Positions 8,130-16,941 of a DNA stretch of 64,000 nt are shown in pieces. The number at the start of each line of letters is the position of its first letter. The stretch's first letter is position 1. This DNA comes from Hyphomicrobiales bacterium (GTDB lineage: Bacteria; Pseudomonadota; Alphaproteobacteria; Rhizobiales; Rhizobiaceae), in the NCBI GenBank assembly GCA_900468625.1, contig UBUL01000019.1, positions 310,001 through 374,000 on the forward strand, in the 5' to 3' direction. The notes beneath the pieces are model-generated. The model saw nothing but the letters and a program-made list of their open reading frames with translations. It did not search any database and was not told the origin of the DNA. The position numbers were made by a program, and so were the translations under genes.

Positions 8130-10163
8130 TTATGAGTTCACGCCGGAGTCCAATCCAAATTCTTCCGGATCGGGAATGGTTTGTGCCAGGATATCCTGAA
8201 TGCTTCGCCGTTGGCGCCCCGGCATGTCGGGCGACGCCGCAAGTGACGACGCGACGGCCGCCTTCAGCCTTCGCGCGGAGCTTGCAACACCTGTCTCAGG
8301 AACATTCACGCTCGATGGCGTTTCCGTCGTTAACTTCCCTTGCTGCTTGGCAGTGGTTGTTCGCCTAATGGCACGTGCCACCTTCTCCGGTGTCTTCTCG
8401 ACGATCGTTTGCGTACCGTTGAGTTCTCTCGACTTCTCCGTGCCACCGCTTCCATCGCCGTCGGATGATGTCCTCCCATAGCTGTACATAAGTGCAGGAA
8501 CAGGCATGGCCTGGATAAATTCGACGACAGGGATCTCCTCGCGATGCGAGCGCGCGATCTCGGCGGCGCTCTTGTAAGGCTCCATTGCATAATAACGCAG
8601 CTTGTTGGCGAAGATCGGTCGCTGCCCTTCGATCAGCAGAATCATCCTATCCTCAGGCATCTGCCGAACCTCTTGCGGCATCATCAGGTCGCGCTCGCGA
8701 ATTTGCTCCACGCTGGTCCGGCGTGGGATGCCCATCAGTTCCAGCGTACGCGATTCCGACTGATAGCGAATGGTGCGCTTACCCAGCGCTCTCGAGGCGT
8801 ACTCCGCGGTTGCCTGATCGTTGGCGCCGAGGATCAGCTGAAGTCCGCAATTGCCAAGCAAAGAATGTCTGGCCGTTTCGCCATAGATTTCGTCAAGGTT
8901 CTTCAGATCTTGGATAATGAAAGCTATCTTCACCTTGTAGCCAGCGACATAGGGAAGCTTGTTCAGGATCTCGTCCATCTTTTTCAATTGTCGGAATTCG
9001 TCGAGCAGGAAATAGACGGGAAGTGCATTTGCATCGTGCTCCCGAGTGAGCAGATCCATGACCTGCTGAACAAAAAGGGTTAGCAAAGGTCGAAGGATGG
9101 TCATATCGCTGATGTTCGGTGCAAGATAAATCGTGATCGGCCGCAGCTGCAGCGAAGCCAGATCCATATCCGTCACGGCTGTCGCCGCGGTCACTCGCTC
9201 ATTGCGAAACGGTGCAAGCGCCTTCTGGATATCGAGCAGAGCAGAGCGAGCCGCACGTTCGTTCAAGGATATGTAGGCGTTGAAACTGTCTATCGTGAAT
9301 TTAGACAGACCAGGCTCGTTTTCCTTGATCAGCTTCATGAGGACCTGAAGGTCGACGCCGGAGTTGAAAAAGTCGTTTACTTCGCCAAGATTGCGCCGGT
9401 TCCTGTAAAGTGGGCTCTCCAGAACATAACTGATCACACCGGCGATCATTTGCTGAGCTGTCGCTTGCCAGACAGCGTTCTCGGATCCGGTCGTTTCCGG
9501 AATTAGGATTGCCGCGATGTTCTGGATGTCGATGGTTCGGCTGCCCCTGTCATTTCGTACGAAGTCGAGAGGGTTCCAGCGATGTGTCTGTTGGGATCCT
9601 GGAGAAAACAGGAAGATCCGATTTCCCCTTGTTTTTCGATAACCGGCCGTAAGCTCGAAAATCTCCCCCTTAAGATCGGTAACGATCATTGATCCCGAAA
9701 ACATCAAGGCGTTGGGAATGACATAGCCGACCCCCTTCCCGGAGCGCGTCGGCCCGATGATCAAATGATGACGGTCGTCCGCGCGCCGGAGGATGTTGCG
9801 GCCAATCCGTCCGAAGATGTGGCCGGGCTTGTGAAACCATCCGCCGCGTCGAAGGGACGCCATATCCTGGAATGCGGCATCGCCAAGCGGGTTTGATGGT
9901 CGCCGAAGCCCGACAATCGCGACAATAGATGCTATAAGGAGAGAGGGAAGAAGTGCGCCGGTCGCGGCCAGCTGCAAAGGCCGACTGCTCGGATACGCCA
10001 TCAACTGTTGAAACGGCGCCAGCGGATTTATGGTCGTCATCAACTTGAGAACGCGGCCGTCCCTCCATAAAAGTTGCAGGATCAAACCGTAGCTCAACAT
10101 CCACACAGCAATGGCGATCAGCAGGCAGAAGAGGAGATAGACAGGCAGGTAGGACCTGTTCAT
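8130..10163 (-). CDS. virD4: VirD4/TraG-type coupling ATPase
   Basis: 677 residues. Two N-terminal membrane helices (about 7-30 and 68-86) precede the motor domain. Walker A is GPTRSGKG at 137-144 and Walker B is FLLDEF at 385-390. The all-alpha insert lies between them, and a Ser/Thr-rich tail runs from about 570. The protein couples the relaxosome to the secretion channel at the inner membrane and powers DNA transfer. It is the last gene of the virB operon and its start overlaps the virB11 stop by 4 bases (ATGA-type), unlike Ti plasmids where virD4 lies in a separate operon. Confidence 0.93.
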   Translation of the reverse strand: MNRSYLPVYLLFCLLIAIAVWMLSYGLILQLLWRDGRVLKLMTTINPLAPFQQLMAYPSSRPLQLAATGALLPSLLIASIVAIVGLRRPSNPLGDAAFQDMASLRRGGWFHKPGHIFGRIGRNILRRADDRHHLIIGPTRSGKGVGYVIPNALMFSGSMIVTDLKGEIFELTAGYRKTRGNRIFLFSPGSQQTHRWNPLDFVRNDRGSRTIDIQNIAAILIPETTGSENAVWQATAQQMIAGVISYVLESPLYRNRRNLGEVNDFFNSGVDLQVLMKLIKENEPGLSKFTIDSFNAYISLNERAARSALLDIQKALAPFRNERVTAATAVTDMDLASLQLRPITIYLAPNISDMTILRPLLTLFVQQVMDLLTREHDANALPVYFLLDEFRQLKKMDEILNKLPYVAGYKVKIAFIIQDLKNLDEIYGETARHSLLGNCGLQLILGANDQATAEYASRALGKRTIRYQSESRTLELMGIPRRTSVEQIRERDLMMPQEVRQMPEDRMILLIEGQRPIFANKLRYYAMEPYKSAAEIARSHREEIPVVEFIQAMPVPALMYSYGRTSSDGDGSGGTEKSRELNGTQTIVEKTPEKVARAIRRTTTAKQQGKLTTETPSSVNVPETGVASSARRLKAAVASSLAASPDMPGRQRRSIQDILAQTIPDPEEFGLDSGVNS

Positions 10164-11173
10164 GAGGGCCGCCGGGAGAAGAAAATCTCGGAGACACCGC
10201 GGCGTCCGCCGTTGCGGCGAAGCTGGATCACCACCGGGATGACCATACGGATGTAGGACATGAGATCCTGCTTTGAATAGCCGGACGACATGCCGGCCTG
10301 CATCATCATCATGGCGAGTTGCTCATAGGCTCCCATCGGTGTGTCCGCATGCACGGTCGACATGCTGCCCGGATGACCTGTATTGATGGCGCGCAGGAAG
10401 GCAAAGGCTTCCGCGCCGCGGATTTCTCCGACAAACAGCCGGTCTGGACGCATGCGCAGGGACGCTTCCAGGAGTGACTGGATTGTTACCTGAGAGTTCC
10501 CCTGATCACCACGCGATGCTAACAGATGCACCTTATTGCGATGCGGCGGCAGGAGTTCGCGCGTATCCTCGAGCGTCAATACCCGCTCGTTCTTATCGAG
10601 ACTCTTAAGGCAGGCATTGAGGAAGGTTGTCTTTCCTGTCGACGTCCCGCCGCTGATGAGGATCGATACACGCTCGCGCATGGCCGTTTCGATGAAGTCA
10701 TGAATGCGGCCCGCTTCCAGCAATCCAAGAAGCCTCTCCTCCGTTTCGCTCAAACCGCCAACCGTCACCGACACCTTGTCGAGCGCGCCGCTTTCACGAT
10801 ATTGAGCCAGCGTAAGATCGCTAATCACTTGCTTGCGGATCGAAATTGCCCCGCCATCTGGGGCGGCGGGCGGCAGAACGACCTGGATGCGCTCACCGGA
10901 GGGCAGGGAAGCGCTGAGCAGTGGGTTTGTGCGGCTGACGAACTGGCTGCTGGCAGCGGCAACGCGCTCGCCGATATGCTCGATTTCCACTGAGGTGAGC
11001 GCCGGCACATCATGAAACTCCATATGTCCGGCGCCGAGCCGCTCAACAAACACTTCCCCAGGTTTGTTCACGGAGATCTCCAAAACCTCTGGGTCGCTAA
11101 GGAAACGCGCCAGCGGCGACAGCGCGCGCCTCAGGAAGTAATGCGGATCATTGCGGGGCGAGGCCACGTTCAT
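10160..11173 (-). CDS. virB11: VirB11 secretion ATPase
   Basis: 337 residues, the usual length for the family. Walker A GGTSTGKT is at 175-182. LTLEDTRELL (Asp box) and the VGEIRGAEAFAFLRAINTGHPG stretch with its His box follow. VirB11 forms a cytoplasmic hexamer that switches the VirB4/VirD4 machine between pilus assembly and substrate transfer. The start lies inside the end of virB10 and the end overlaps virD4, so translation is coupled. Confidence 0.95.
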   Translation of the reverse strand: MNVASPRNDPHYFLRRALSPLARFLSDPEVLEISVNKPGEVFVERLGAGHMEFHDVPALTSVEIEHIGERVAAASSQFVSRTNPLLSASLPSGERIQVVLPPAAPDGGAISIRKQVISDLTLAQYRESGALDKVSVTVGGLSETEERLLGLLEAGRIHDFIETAMRERVSILISGGTSTGKTTFLNACLKSLDKNERVLTLEDTRELLPPHRNKVHLLASRGDQGNSQVTIQSLLEASLRMRPDRLFVGEIRGAEAFAFLRAINTGHPGSMSTVHADTPMGAYEQLAMMMMQAGMSSGYSKQDLMSYIRMVIPVVIQLRRNGGRRGVSEIFFSRRPS

Positions 11174-12379
11174 GCTTGATCTCCTTCAATGCTTCAGCGA
11201 CCGGATCGGGATACATGGCGGAGAAATCGAGGTCTTGGCGGACGTAGACGAAGATGCGTTCGCCCTGATGGATGTTGATCGTCGGTGGAATGCGCAGGTT
11301 TTCCCCGAGCGCTTGGTTGGCCATGTCAGAGAATGTCCGGGCGATGGTCTCGCGGGCAAGGTCGGCAGCACGATCCGATTGGGACCCGCCATTGCCGGAC
11401 GAGCTGTACTGACCGCTGCCATAGCCGGTCAGGTATGAGGAGCCTCCTCCTACGATCGATAGCAGGATGGCTGAGCCAAAACGCTCACGCCATTTGTTAT
11501 CGATGACACCGGTGAGCCCTGAGCGACCAAGGCTGTCCGCACCGATGCCGTTCAATCGGACGGAAACCCCATCGTCACGCAGCAATCGCGTCCAGATGAC
11601 GAAAATGCGCTTCTGCCCGCGCGTGAGGTCCGACTGATATTCACCGATCAGGCGTGTACCGGTCGGGATGAGCACACGCCGCCCATCGAAGGAAAAGACG
11701 TCTTGCGAGGTGATCGCACGGATCTGGCCCGGCAAATCCGAGTTGACGGCGGTTTCGAGAATGCCGGGGATCAACGTACCCTCAGGGATGACGGCGTCAA
11801 TCCGAGCGATCTGGCGGGCCTTTGCCGATCGCTCGCCAATCGCTGTGGCCGCGGCGAGGAATTTGCTGTTGCGATCCTCTCCTGCAACGGTCGGCGCACC
11901 GTCGACCGCAGCGCCATTCAGCGAGGTACGGTCGTCACCGGCTTTGGCAGTATCCACGATAATCTGTTTCGATAGATAGCGTTTCGCAAACTCTTCCGGC
12001 GGTTGCTCGGTATTCCGCGGTGTAGTTTCGGCCGCGGCCGGCGGCGGAGGGACGTCGAATTCGGTCGTGTCCGAGAGCTCCTGCTTCTTCTCCTCGGGCG
12101 GCTCGGGCAGTTGAATGATATTGCTGTCCGGCTTCTGCTCAGGCTGTGGCTGTCGATGAAGGAAGGATGGCGGGCGAAACGTCGTCGTAGAAAATCCTCA
12201 TCCCCTTGAAGGACGTCCCGCGGTGGTGTCTTCGGTGCGAAGACGAGGATATAGGCAAGCACCGCGCCAACGAGGATGAAGGCTATCCCACCGAGCAGTC
12301 GGTTGCGCTTGGCCCGTTGGTCATGAACCTCGCTGTGATCGGCTTCCAGCATGGCTTGCAGTTCGGGCGATCGCTTCAT
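11148..12379 (-). pseudogene. virB10: VirB10, split by a -1 frameshift
   Basis: VirB10 spans inner and outer membranes and gates the channel. Here the N-terminus (cytoplasmic tail, then a membrane helix at about 29-50) is read from 12379, and the conserved C-terminal TrbI domain is read in another frame down to 11148. The C-terminal frame is open upstream to about 12200 and supplies the expected proline-rich linker (PEQKPDSN, PEPPEEKKQ, VPPPPAA). The two join if one T is added to the TTTT run at 12191-12194. Read as is, the first frame runs on into 100 Arg/Ser-rich residues and stops at 11918. A true mutation, a sequencing error or programmed slippage are all possible. A GTG at 11957 could start a free C-terminal piece lacking its membrane anchor. 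Confidence 0.8.
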
Positions 12380-13185
12380 CCGTTGCCGCTCCTTTTACGT
12401 GCGGTCGCCTTTCCATCGAGGACAGGCGCCATGATCGCCGGGTCTGGCGCACCGAAATCGGGTTTTCCGAGGTTGAAGATGCAGGTCCACTGATTGCCGT
12501 CGCGCAGCGTATATTGCGTTGCGGTGCCGTCGATCACGATGTAGTCGCCCTCGCGCCGGAAATTGCGCAAGGTCTCAGTGAAGTCGGCGTTGACTGCGAA
12601 GATTGCGGGAACCTTCGGCCCGAACTTGAGATAGGTCTTCTTGCCATCATCGAAGATTACGAGCGGTTTCAAGCGACTGTCGCCGGAAAAGGAGTAGTCG
12701 ATATTGATGTTCGCTTTGTCGATATTTGAGATGTTCGGATAGGCGGCGCGTTCTTCTGCTTGTCTGCGTAGCGAGGCGTTCAGATGCTTGTCGGGATAGA
12801 TGAAGCGGATGCCGAAGACCTGTTTGTTATGCTCTGGCGCAAAGTCGCTGAGTTCGAGATAGTAGATGCGCTTCGTGGTGACCACATTCAGGTTCGTCGC
12901 GGCTTTTTTTGCTTTCGGTTTGACGAACAGAATATTGCCCTTGTCGGTCGGAACTACGTCCCAGCTATCGCTGTCGCCAACGGCGATGGTCTCAAACTTC
13001 TCTTCTTCGTCAAAGATGATCATCGTCGAGACGCCGTAGGTGGCAAAAACGCGCACCACATTGTTCGGCCGATAAACGACGCTCGTAACGCGAGGATCGA
13101 GCCGGCCGGCTACGGGCGTTTCGGCGGCCTTTGCAGCAGATAACGACATCGCGCAGGTCAAGAAGACGAAGAGGCTCCGGATCAC
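12376..13185 (-). CDS. virB9: VirB9 outer-membrane core protein
   Basis: 269 residues with a signal peptide cleaved near AKA-AE at about 20. The N-terminal domain contains DPRVTSVVY, near 30. The C-terminal beta-sandwich domain (about 165-255) has DYSFSGDSRLKPLVIFDDGKKTYLKF, the VirB9/CagX signature. It forms the outer-membrane core ring with VirB7 and VirB10. The gene ends across the virB10 start and begins across the virB8 stop. Confidence 0.93.
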   Translation of the reverse strand: MIRSLFVFLTCAMSLSAAKAAETPVAGRLDPRVTSVVYRPNNVVRVFATYGVSTMIIFDEEEKFETIAVGDSDSWDVVPTDKGNILFVKPKAKKAATNLNVVTTKRIYYLELSDFAPEHNKQVFGIRFIYPDKHLNASLRRQAEERAAYPNISNIDKANINIDYSFSGDSRLKPLVIFDDGKKTYLKFGPKVPAIFAVNADFTETLRNFRREGDYIVIDGTATQYTLRDGNQWTCIFNLGKPDFGAPDPAIMAPVLDGKATARKRSGNG

Positions 13186-13874
13186 TGGCCGCCTCCCGTC
13201 ACAGTCTCCTGGTCGCGCCGATAGTCATAGACCTGAAACCCCAAGGGGTTCTCAAAGCGCCATTCATTGGTCGCGGGCGTGTCGGTATAGCGATAGCGTA
13301 CCACGGCGATCCAGTGGCGGACGATCGAATCCGTGTCTGAGACTTCCGTCGTTAAGAAGCGCACGATGCCGGTGCTGTTGTTCGAGAAAGTCACGGACGC
13401 GATCTCGGTCATGACACGCTTATTGTGACCGTAGGCCTTGGCCGGGTTTTTTGGATTGGTCGCGCTGTAGAGATCCTGCAACTCGCGCGCTGCATTGCCG
13501 GTCGAAAGCAGGGCGGCGATTCCGAAATTCTGTTCGATCGCGTAGGGATCATATCCTTCGCGAGCGCGGATGTAGCGGACAATATTGGCCTGGGTAATCG
13601 CCTGCTGTTCGGTAAGATTGGCTGGCCGCGTCAGACCGGTCTTCACCTCGATATAGCCCGTGCTTTTATCGACCTCGACGATATAGGGCTCAAAGCTCTT
13701 GAGCGGAACCAGCATGACGAGCGCGATCAAGCTCAGCAGCGTGATGGCGCCGAAGATCATCGTCACGAACCAAGCGAATGTGCGGGACCGCTTGGCCTTC
13801 TTGACGATCTCCTGTTCCCAGATGTCGCCATTTTGATAGTAGGTCCGTAGAGCGAAGTCTTTGGTGTCGGCCAT
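13182..13874 (-). CDS. virB8: VirB8 inner-membrane assembly factor
   Basis: 230 residues, the family's usual size. A short cytoplasmic tail precedes one membrane helix at about 34-58, followed by the periplasmic VirB8 domain (AREGYDPYAIEQNFGIAALLS, then RFLTTEV and the WRFENPLGFQVYDYR end). The ATG at 13874 follows GAGGGGACAAC. The open frame extends further upstream, but only as a shadow of virB6. VirB8 nucleates assembly of the other VirB proteins. Confidence 0.93.
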   Translation of the reverse strand: MADTKDFALRTYYQNGDIWEQEIVKKAKRSRTFAWFVTMIFGAITLLSLIALVMLVPLKSFEPYIVEVDKSTGYIEVKTGLTRPANLTEQQAITQANIVRYIRAREGYDPYAIEQNFGIAALLSTGNAARELQDLYSATNPKNPAKAYGHNKRVMTEIASVTFSNNSTGIVRFLTTEVSDTDSIVRHWIAVVRYRYTDTPATNEWRFENPLGFQVYDYRRDQETVTGGGQ

Positions 13875-13899
13875 GTTGTCCCCTCTTAAGAACGGATGT

Positions 13900-14928
13900 T
13901 CAGTGCGGTGTGCCTTGGCGAGCGATTTTGGCCTGCATGGCCGATTTTGTGGTGGAGATGTTGTCGCCGTCGCCGTCGCTGCGGTTTCTCTTGCGCAAGT
14001 TGCGACCCGCACGATAGGCCCGGCGGCTGGCCGCAATTCCGCCGTGCGCCGCTCCCAATGGATACCGCACTCCGAACCGATGCGCGATTGCGCGCGCCGC
14101 GTTGCCGACACCTGCCGCAAAACCGAATGTTATGCCCTGGCCGAGGGACTGGATGTAGAGCATGACAAAGGCACCTGCAGCACATAGCAGGATGAAGCCA
14201 GCGATGTCGGCAAGGGTCAGCGTTCTTGAACCACTTGCCGCATCGATTTTTGTCAGTTCGGGGTTCATGGCGGCAATCAAGAAGGCTGCGATCACATAGA
14301 TGAACAGAGGTAGCAATGCATAGGTCAGAACCTGGTTGAACCATCCGACACCGTAGCCCCGGCTCTTTTCGAACAGCATGCAGGAGACGAAGATCGGTGC
14401 AGTTCCGATCAGCACCCAGAGCATCACTTTGGCAAGGATCAGGATGGCAAGAGCAACGGCGATGAAAATACCCGTGGCGAGCATGATCAGGACGCTGACC
14501 ATGCTGGGAAGGATCGCAAAGTAACCGGATTGCTCGGCAAAGGCGGAAGCCGCCCGGCTTGCCGTCTGCCAGATCATCGACATGCCATTGGTCGGCTCGG
14601 TGACGCCGGTTCCGGAGGCGGCAAGGATCGCGCGGCCGACATCTTCCGGCGTGTCGTTGATCCAGCGATAGACAAAATTGTTGAAATTGCCCCAGGAACC
14701 GACGAGGACGAGGATCATCACCATGCGAACGATGCGAAAGACGATCTCCCCGACGCTGAGGCGCGCCGTGCCCATGGCAAGCTGCAGGCCGTACCAAGCG
14801 ATGTATACGATCAACATCAATCGTAGCAAGGGCACGATCTCATTGCCGACGATCGTGTAGGCCTGCTCGGAAAAGCTTGCACCGGAGTTTTCGATGCGGT
14901 TGAGGAGGTCGCCGAGAAAATTCTGCAT
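13900..14928 (-). CDS. virB6: VirB6 polytopic membrane protein
   Basis: 342 residues with five or more hydrophobic segments (about 30-50, 68-85, 150-180, 185-205, 215-240, 250-280). It contains the conserved pattern around WVLIGTAPIFVSCMLFEKSRGYGVGWF. This is the channel component that contacts substrate DNA at the inner membrane. The last 60 residues are basic and cytoplasmic. The start ATG lies one base beyond the stop of the lipoprotein gene upstream. Confidence 0.92.
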   Translation of the reverse strand: MQNFLGDLLNRIENSGASFSEQAYTIVGNEIVPLLRLMLIVYIAWYGLQLAMGTARLSVGEIVFRIVRMVMILVLVGSWGNFNNFVYRWINDTPEDVGRAILAASGTGVTEPTNGMSMIWQTASRAASAFAEQSGYFAILPSMVSVLIMLATGIFIAVALAILILAKVMLWVLIGTAPIFVSCMLFEKSRGYGVGWFNQVLTYALLPLFIYVIAAFLIAAMNPELTKIDAASGSRTLTLADIAGFILLCAAGAFVMLYIQSLGQGITFGFAAGVGNAARAIAHRFGVRYPLGAAHGGIAASRRAYRAGRNLRKRNRSDGDGDNISTTKSAMQAKIARQGTPH

Positions 14929-14929
14929 T

Positions 14930-15151
14930 CTACTTCGACGCCCCCTCAAGCAGACCGATTGCGGCAAATGCGCGCGTTGGATCGTTGATGGCCCGCATCG
15001 GCCCGCATCCGTGACGTTGGTCCTCATTGAACGATGCCATGTTGGCCGGTCGCTTGCAGGGCGCCGTCCTTTCCTTGGGCGACCCACAGGCTGTTAAAGT
15101 CAGGCAAAGCGTCACGACCATGATCAGACCAGCAAGCTGCGGCATCGTCAT
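14930..15151 (-). CDS. virB7: small VirB7-like lipoprotein
   Basis: 73 residues with a hydrophobic signal sequence and lipobox LTAC, giving Cys22 as the lipid-modified residue. VirB7 is a short outer-membrane lipoprotein that stabilises VirB9. The size and position between virB5 and virB6 fit, but a second cysteine pattern like that of VirB7 is not obvious. An entry-exclusion lipoprotein is an alternative. Its start overlaps the virB5 stop. Confidence 0.7.
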   Translation of the reverse strand: MTMPQLAGLIMVVTLCLTLTACGSPKERTAPCKRPANMASFNEDQRHGCGPMRAINDPTRAFAAIGLLEGASK

Positions 15152-15849
15152 TTCCCGTAGGTGAGCGCCTTCTTGGTATTGGAAATGTCGGTTAGGCGGC
15201 GCTGGTTTTCGGCCTGCAACGACGTGACGGCACCGTTCAAAACGCCGATCATCTCATTGAGCGTCAGCCCGGATTGCACCTGAAGCTGGGTATTCTGATC
15301 AATCGAACCCTTAAGATCCTGAGCTGTTCCGATCCGGCTGCCGGCCTGTTCGAAGGCGTCGCGGCGGTTCCCAACCGCCTGCTGCGACCCGTTGACCAGC
15401 GCCGATACGCCAAGCACCGTCTTGATCAGCTGTTCATAGGACTTGTCGCCGGAGAAGGTGCTGTTTTCTTTGCCGGAGAGCGACTTCACCAGCTGCAATT
15501 CGTTGATGAAGGCGGTCGTCGAGTGCGTGATGTCACCGCTCATATTCCCGAAATTTGGCACGCCGTCTTTAAGGATGCTGTCGAGGGCGGGGATTGAAGA
15601 GACGCTGAAACCATTGCCAACAGCAAGGTTCTTCAGCGGCCCGGCCGTGCTGGCGCGATCGCCGGTAACGGCCTTCAGGGTATCTTCCACAGTCGTCAGG
15701 ATATTCTTGTTGGTGTCGAGAATCTTGTCTGTCGTCTCTGCGGTTTTCTTGGCGACCTCATAATTGGTTCGATCGATCACCGGCACATCGGCGAATGCCA
15801 TGACAGGCAATGCAAACAAGGCCAAGCTGCTTAAGACGATCATCCGCAT
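15148..15849 (-). CDS. virB5: VirB5 minor pilus protein
   Basis: 233 residues with a signal peptide ending near AFA-DV at 20. The rest is mainly helical (NYEVAKKTAETTDKILDTNKNILTTVEDTLKAV, later LTLNEMIGVLNGAVTSLQAENQRRL), as in VirB5/TrbJ proteins that sit at the pilus tip and mediate adhesion. A good AGGAGAATGAT lies before the ATG. It begins 10 bases after the end of the upstream transglycosylase gene. Confidence 0.88.
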   Translation of the reverse strand: MRMIVLSSLALFALPVMAFADVPVIDRTNYEVAKKTAETTDKILDTNKNILTTVEDTLKAVTGDRASTAGPLKNLAVGNGFSVSSIPALDSILKDGVPNFGNMSGDITHSTTAFINELQLVKSLSGKENSTFSGDKSYEQLIKTVLGVSALVNGSQQAVGNRRDAFEQAGSRIGTAQDLKGSIDQNTQLQVQSGLTLNEMIGVLNGAVTSLQAENQRRLTDISNTKKALTYGK

Positions 15850-15858
15850 ATCATTCTC

Positions 15859-16941
15859 CTATGATTGAGGCCGCAGCATCAGCTGCACCTGGTTTTCGCT
15901 TTTTCGCATCTCGACGCAGGCCTGCTCGGCAGCGTCCCAGACGCGGTTCTCGCGCCGGTCGCAGATGGTGGTAATCCCTCGCAGTCTGCTCCCATCCGGT
16001 TCTTGATCGGAACTCCGCGAAGAACCGGAGAGAGCGACCGACGAGACTGCATTGCGCGAATTGATCAGCCCGGCCATCGCAGTGCCGAGTTCGATGACGT
16101 TGTTCATCATCTCGACATTGGCGTTGCGGACGCTGGAGTTGTGATCCCAGCTGTCCTGGATGGTGCCCGTTTGCAGCTGCCCGATTTGCTCGTACCAGCT
16201 TGCAACATTGGCCAAGCTGTCGCCGGTTGCTGCAGTCATCCCCATGGCATTGATCGTCGATGAACGCATCGCCGCATATGCAGATCCTCCTCCTCCAAAA
16301 TTGAGAGGCATTCCCGACTTGTCCGAGCCGCCAAAGGCTGGAAGCCATTGCCGTGTTATTGAGGCGACGTAACCTTGCGTCTCCTTGAAAGGTGGAATTC
16401 CACCATATTTGTTGACGTTGCCGGGTCCTGAATTATAGGCGGCAAGGGCCAGCGAGACGTTGTTGTCGTAACGCTCCAGCTGCTGCTTGTAGTAGCGTGC
16501 GCCACCGCGCAGGTTCTGCTCGATATTATTCTCGTCCACGCCAAGCTGTGCGGCGGTGCCTGGCATCAACTGGGCAAGGCCGGTGGCACCAGCACTGGAT
16601 TTGGCGCAAGGGTCAAAGCGGCTCTCCTGATAGATGAGAGCCAGGAACTGGTTTTCATCGACGCCCTCTTCGCGAGCGACACGCCGCACCAAACCGGAGA
16701 TCTCCGGATTAGCCTCGGCCGACCCGACCGGATCATTACGGCGTGTGGGCCGATACATCGAGCAGGTGACTGATGTATGGATGCTATGGCGCTTGCGATC
16801 TATGTCCTTGATGCCAGTCGTTGATGTATCGCGAGCCTGGCGCTCATCAAGGTTCTTATCGTCTGACACTGGCACGTCGGCTGCCGCCATCGAGGCGAAG
16901 ATCGTCGAGAACAGAAGCGTTGAGAAGGCAGTGGACCTCAT
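15859..16941 (-). CDS. lytic transglycosylase inside the T4SS operon
   Basis: 360 residues with a signal peptide (to about 22). The SLT domain lies at about 90-200: catalytic Glu in YQESRFDP, then GATGLAQLMPGTA and AAYNSGPGNV. The final 150 residues, with paired cysteines and no recognised domain, distinguish it from the virB1 product at 20012-20869. It should open peptidoglycan for the secretion channel. Its position between virB4 and virB5 and its overlap with the virB4 stop show that it belongs to the operon, which therefore encodes two transglycosylases. Confidence 0.88.
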   Translation of the reverse strand: MRSTAFSTLLFSTIFASMAAADVPVSDDKNLDERQARDTSTTGIKDIDRKRHSIHTSVTCSMYRPTRRNDPVGSAEANPEISGLVRRVAREEGVDENQFLALIYQESRFDPCAKSSAGATGLAQLMPGTAAQLGVDENNIEQNLRGGARYYKQQLERYDNNVSLALAAYNSGPGNVNKYGGIPPFKETQGYVASITRQWLPAFGGSDKSGMPLNFGGGGSAYAAMRSSTINAMGMTAATGDSLANVASWYEQIGQLQTGTIQDSWDHNSSVRNANVEMMNNVIELGTAMAGLINSRNAVSSVALSGSSRSSDQEPDGSRLRGITTICDRRENRVWDAAEQACVEMRKSENQVQLMLRPQS

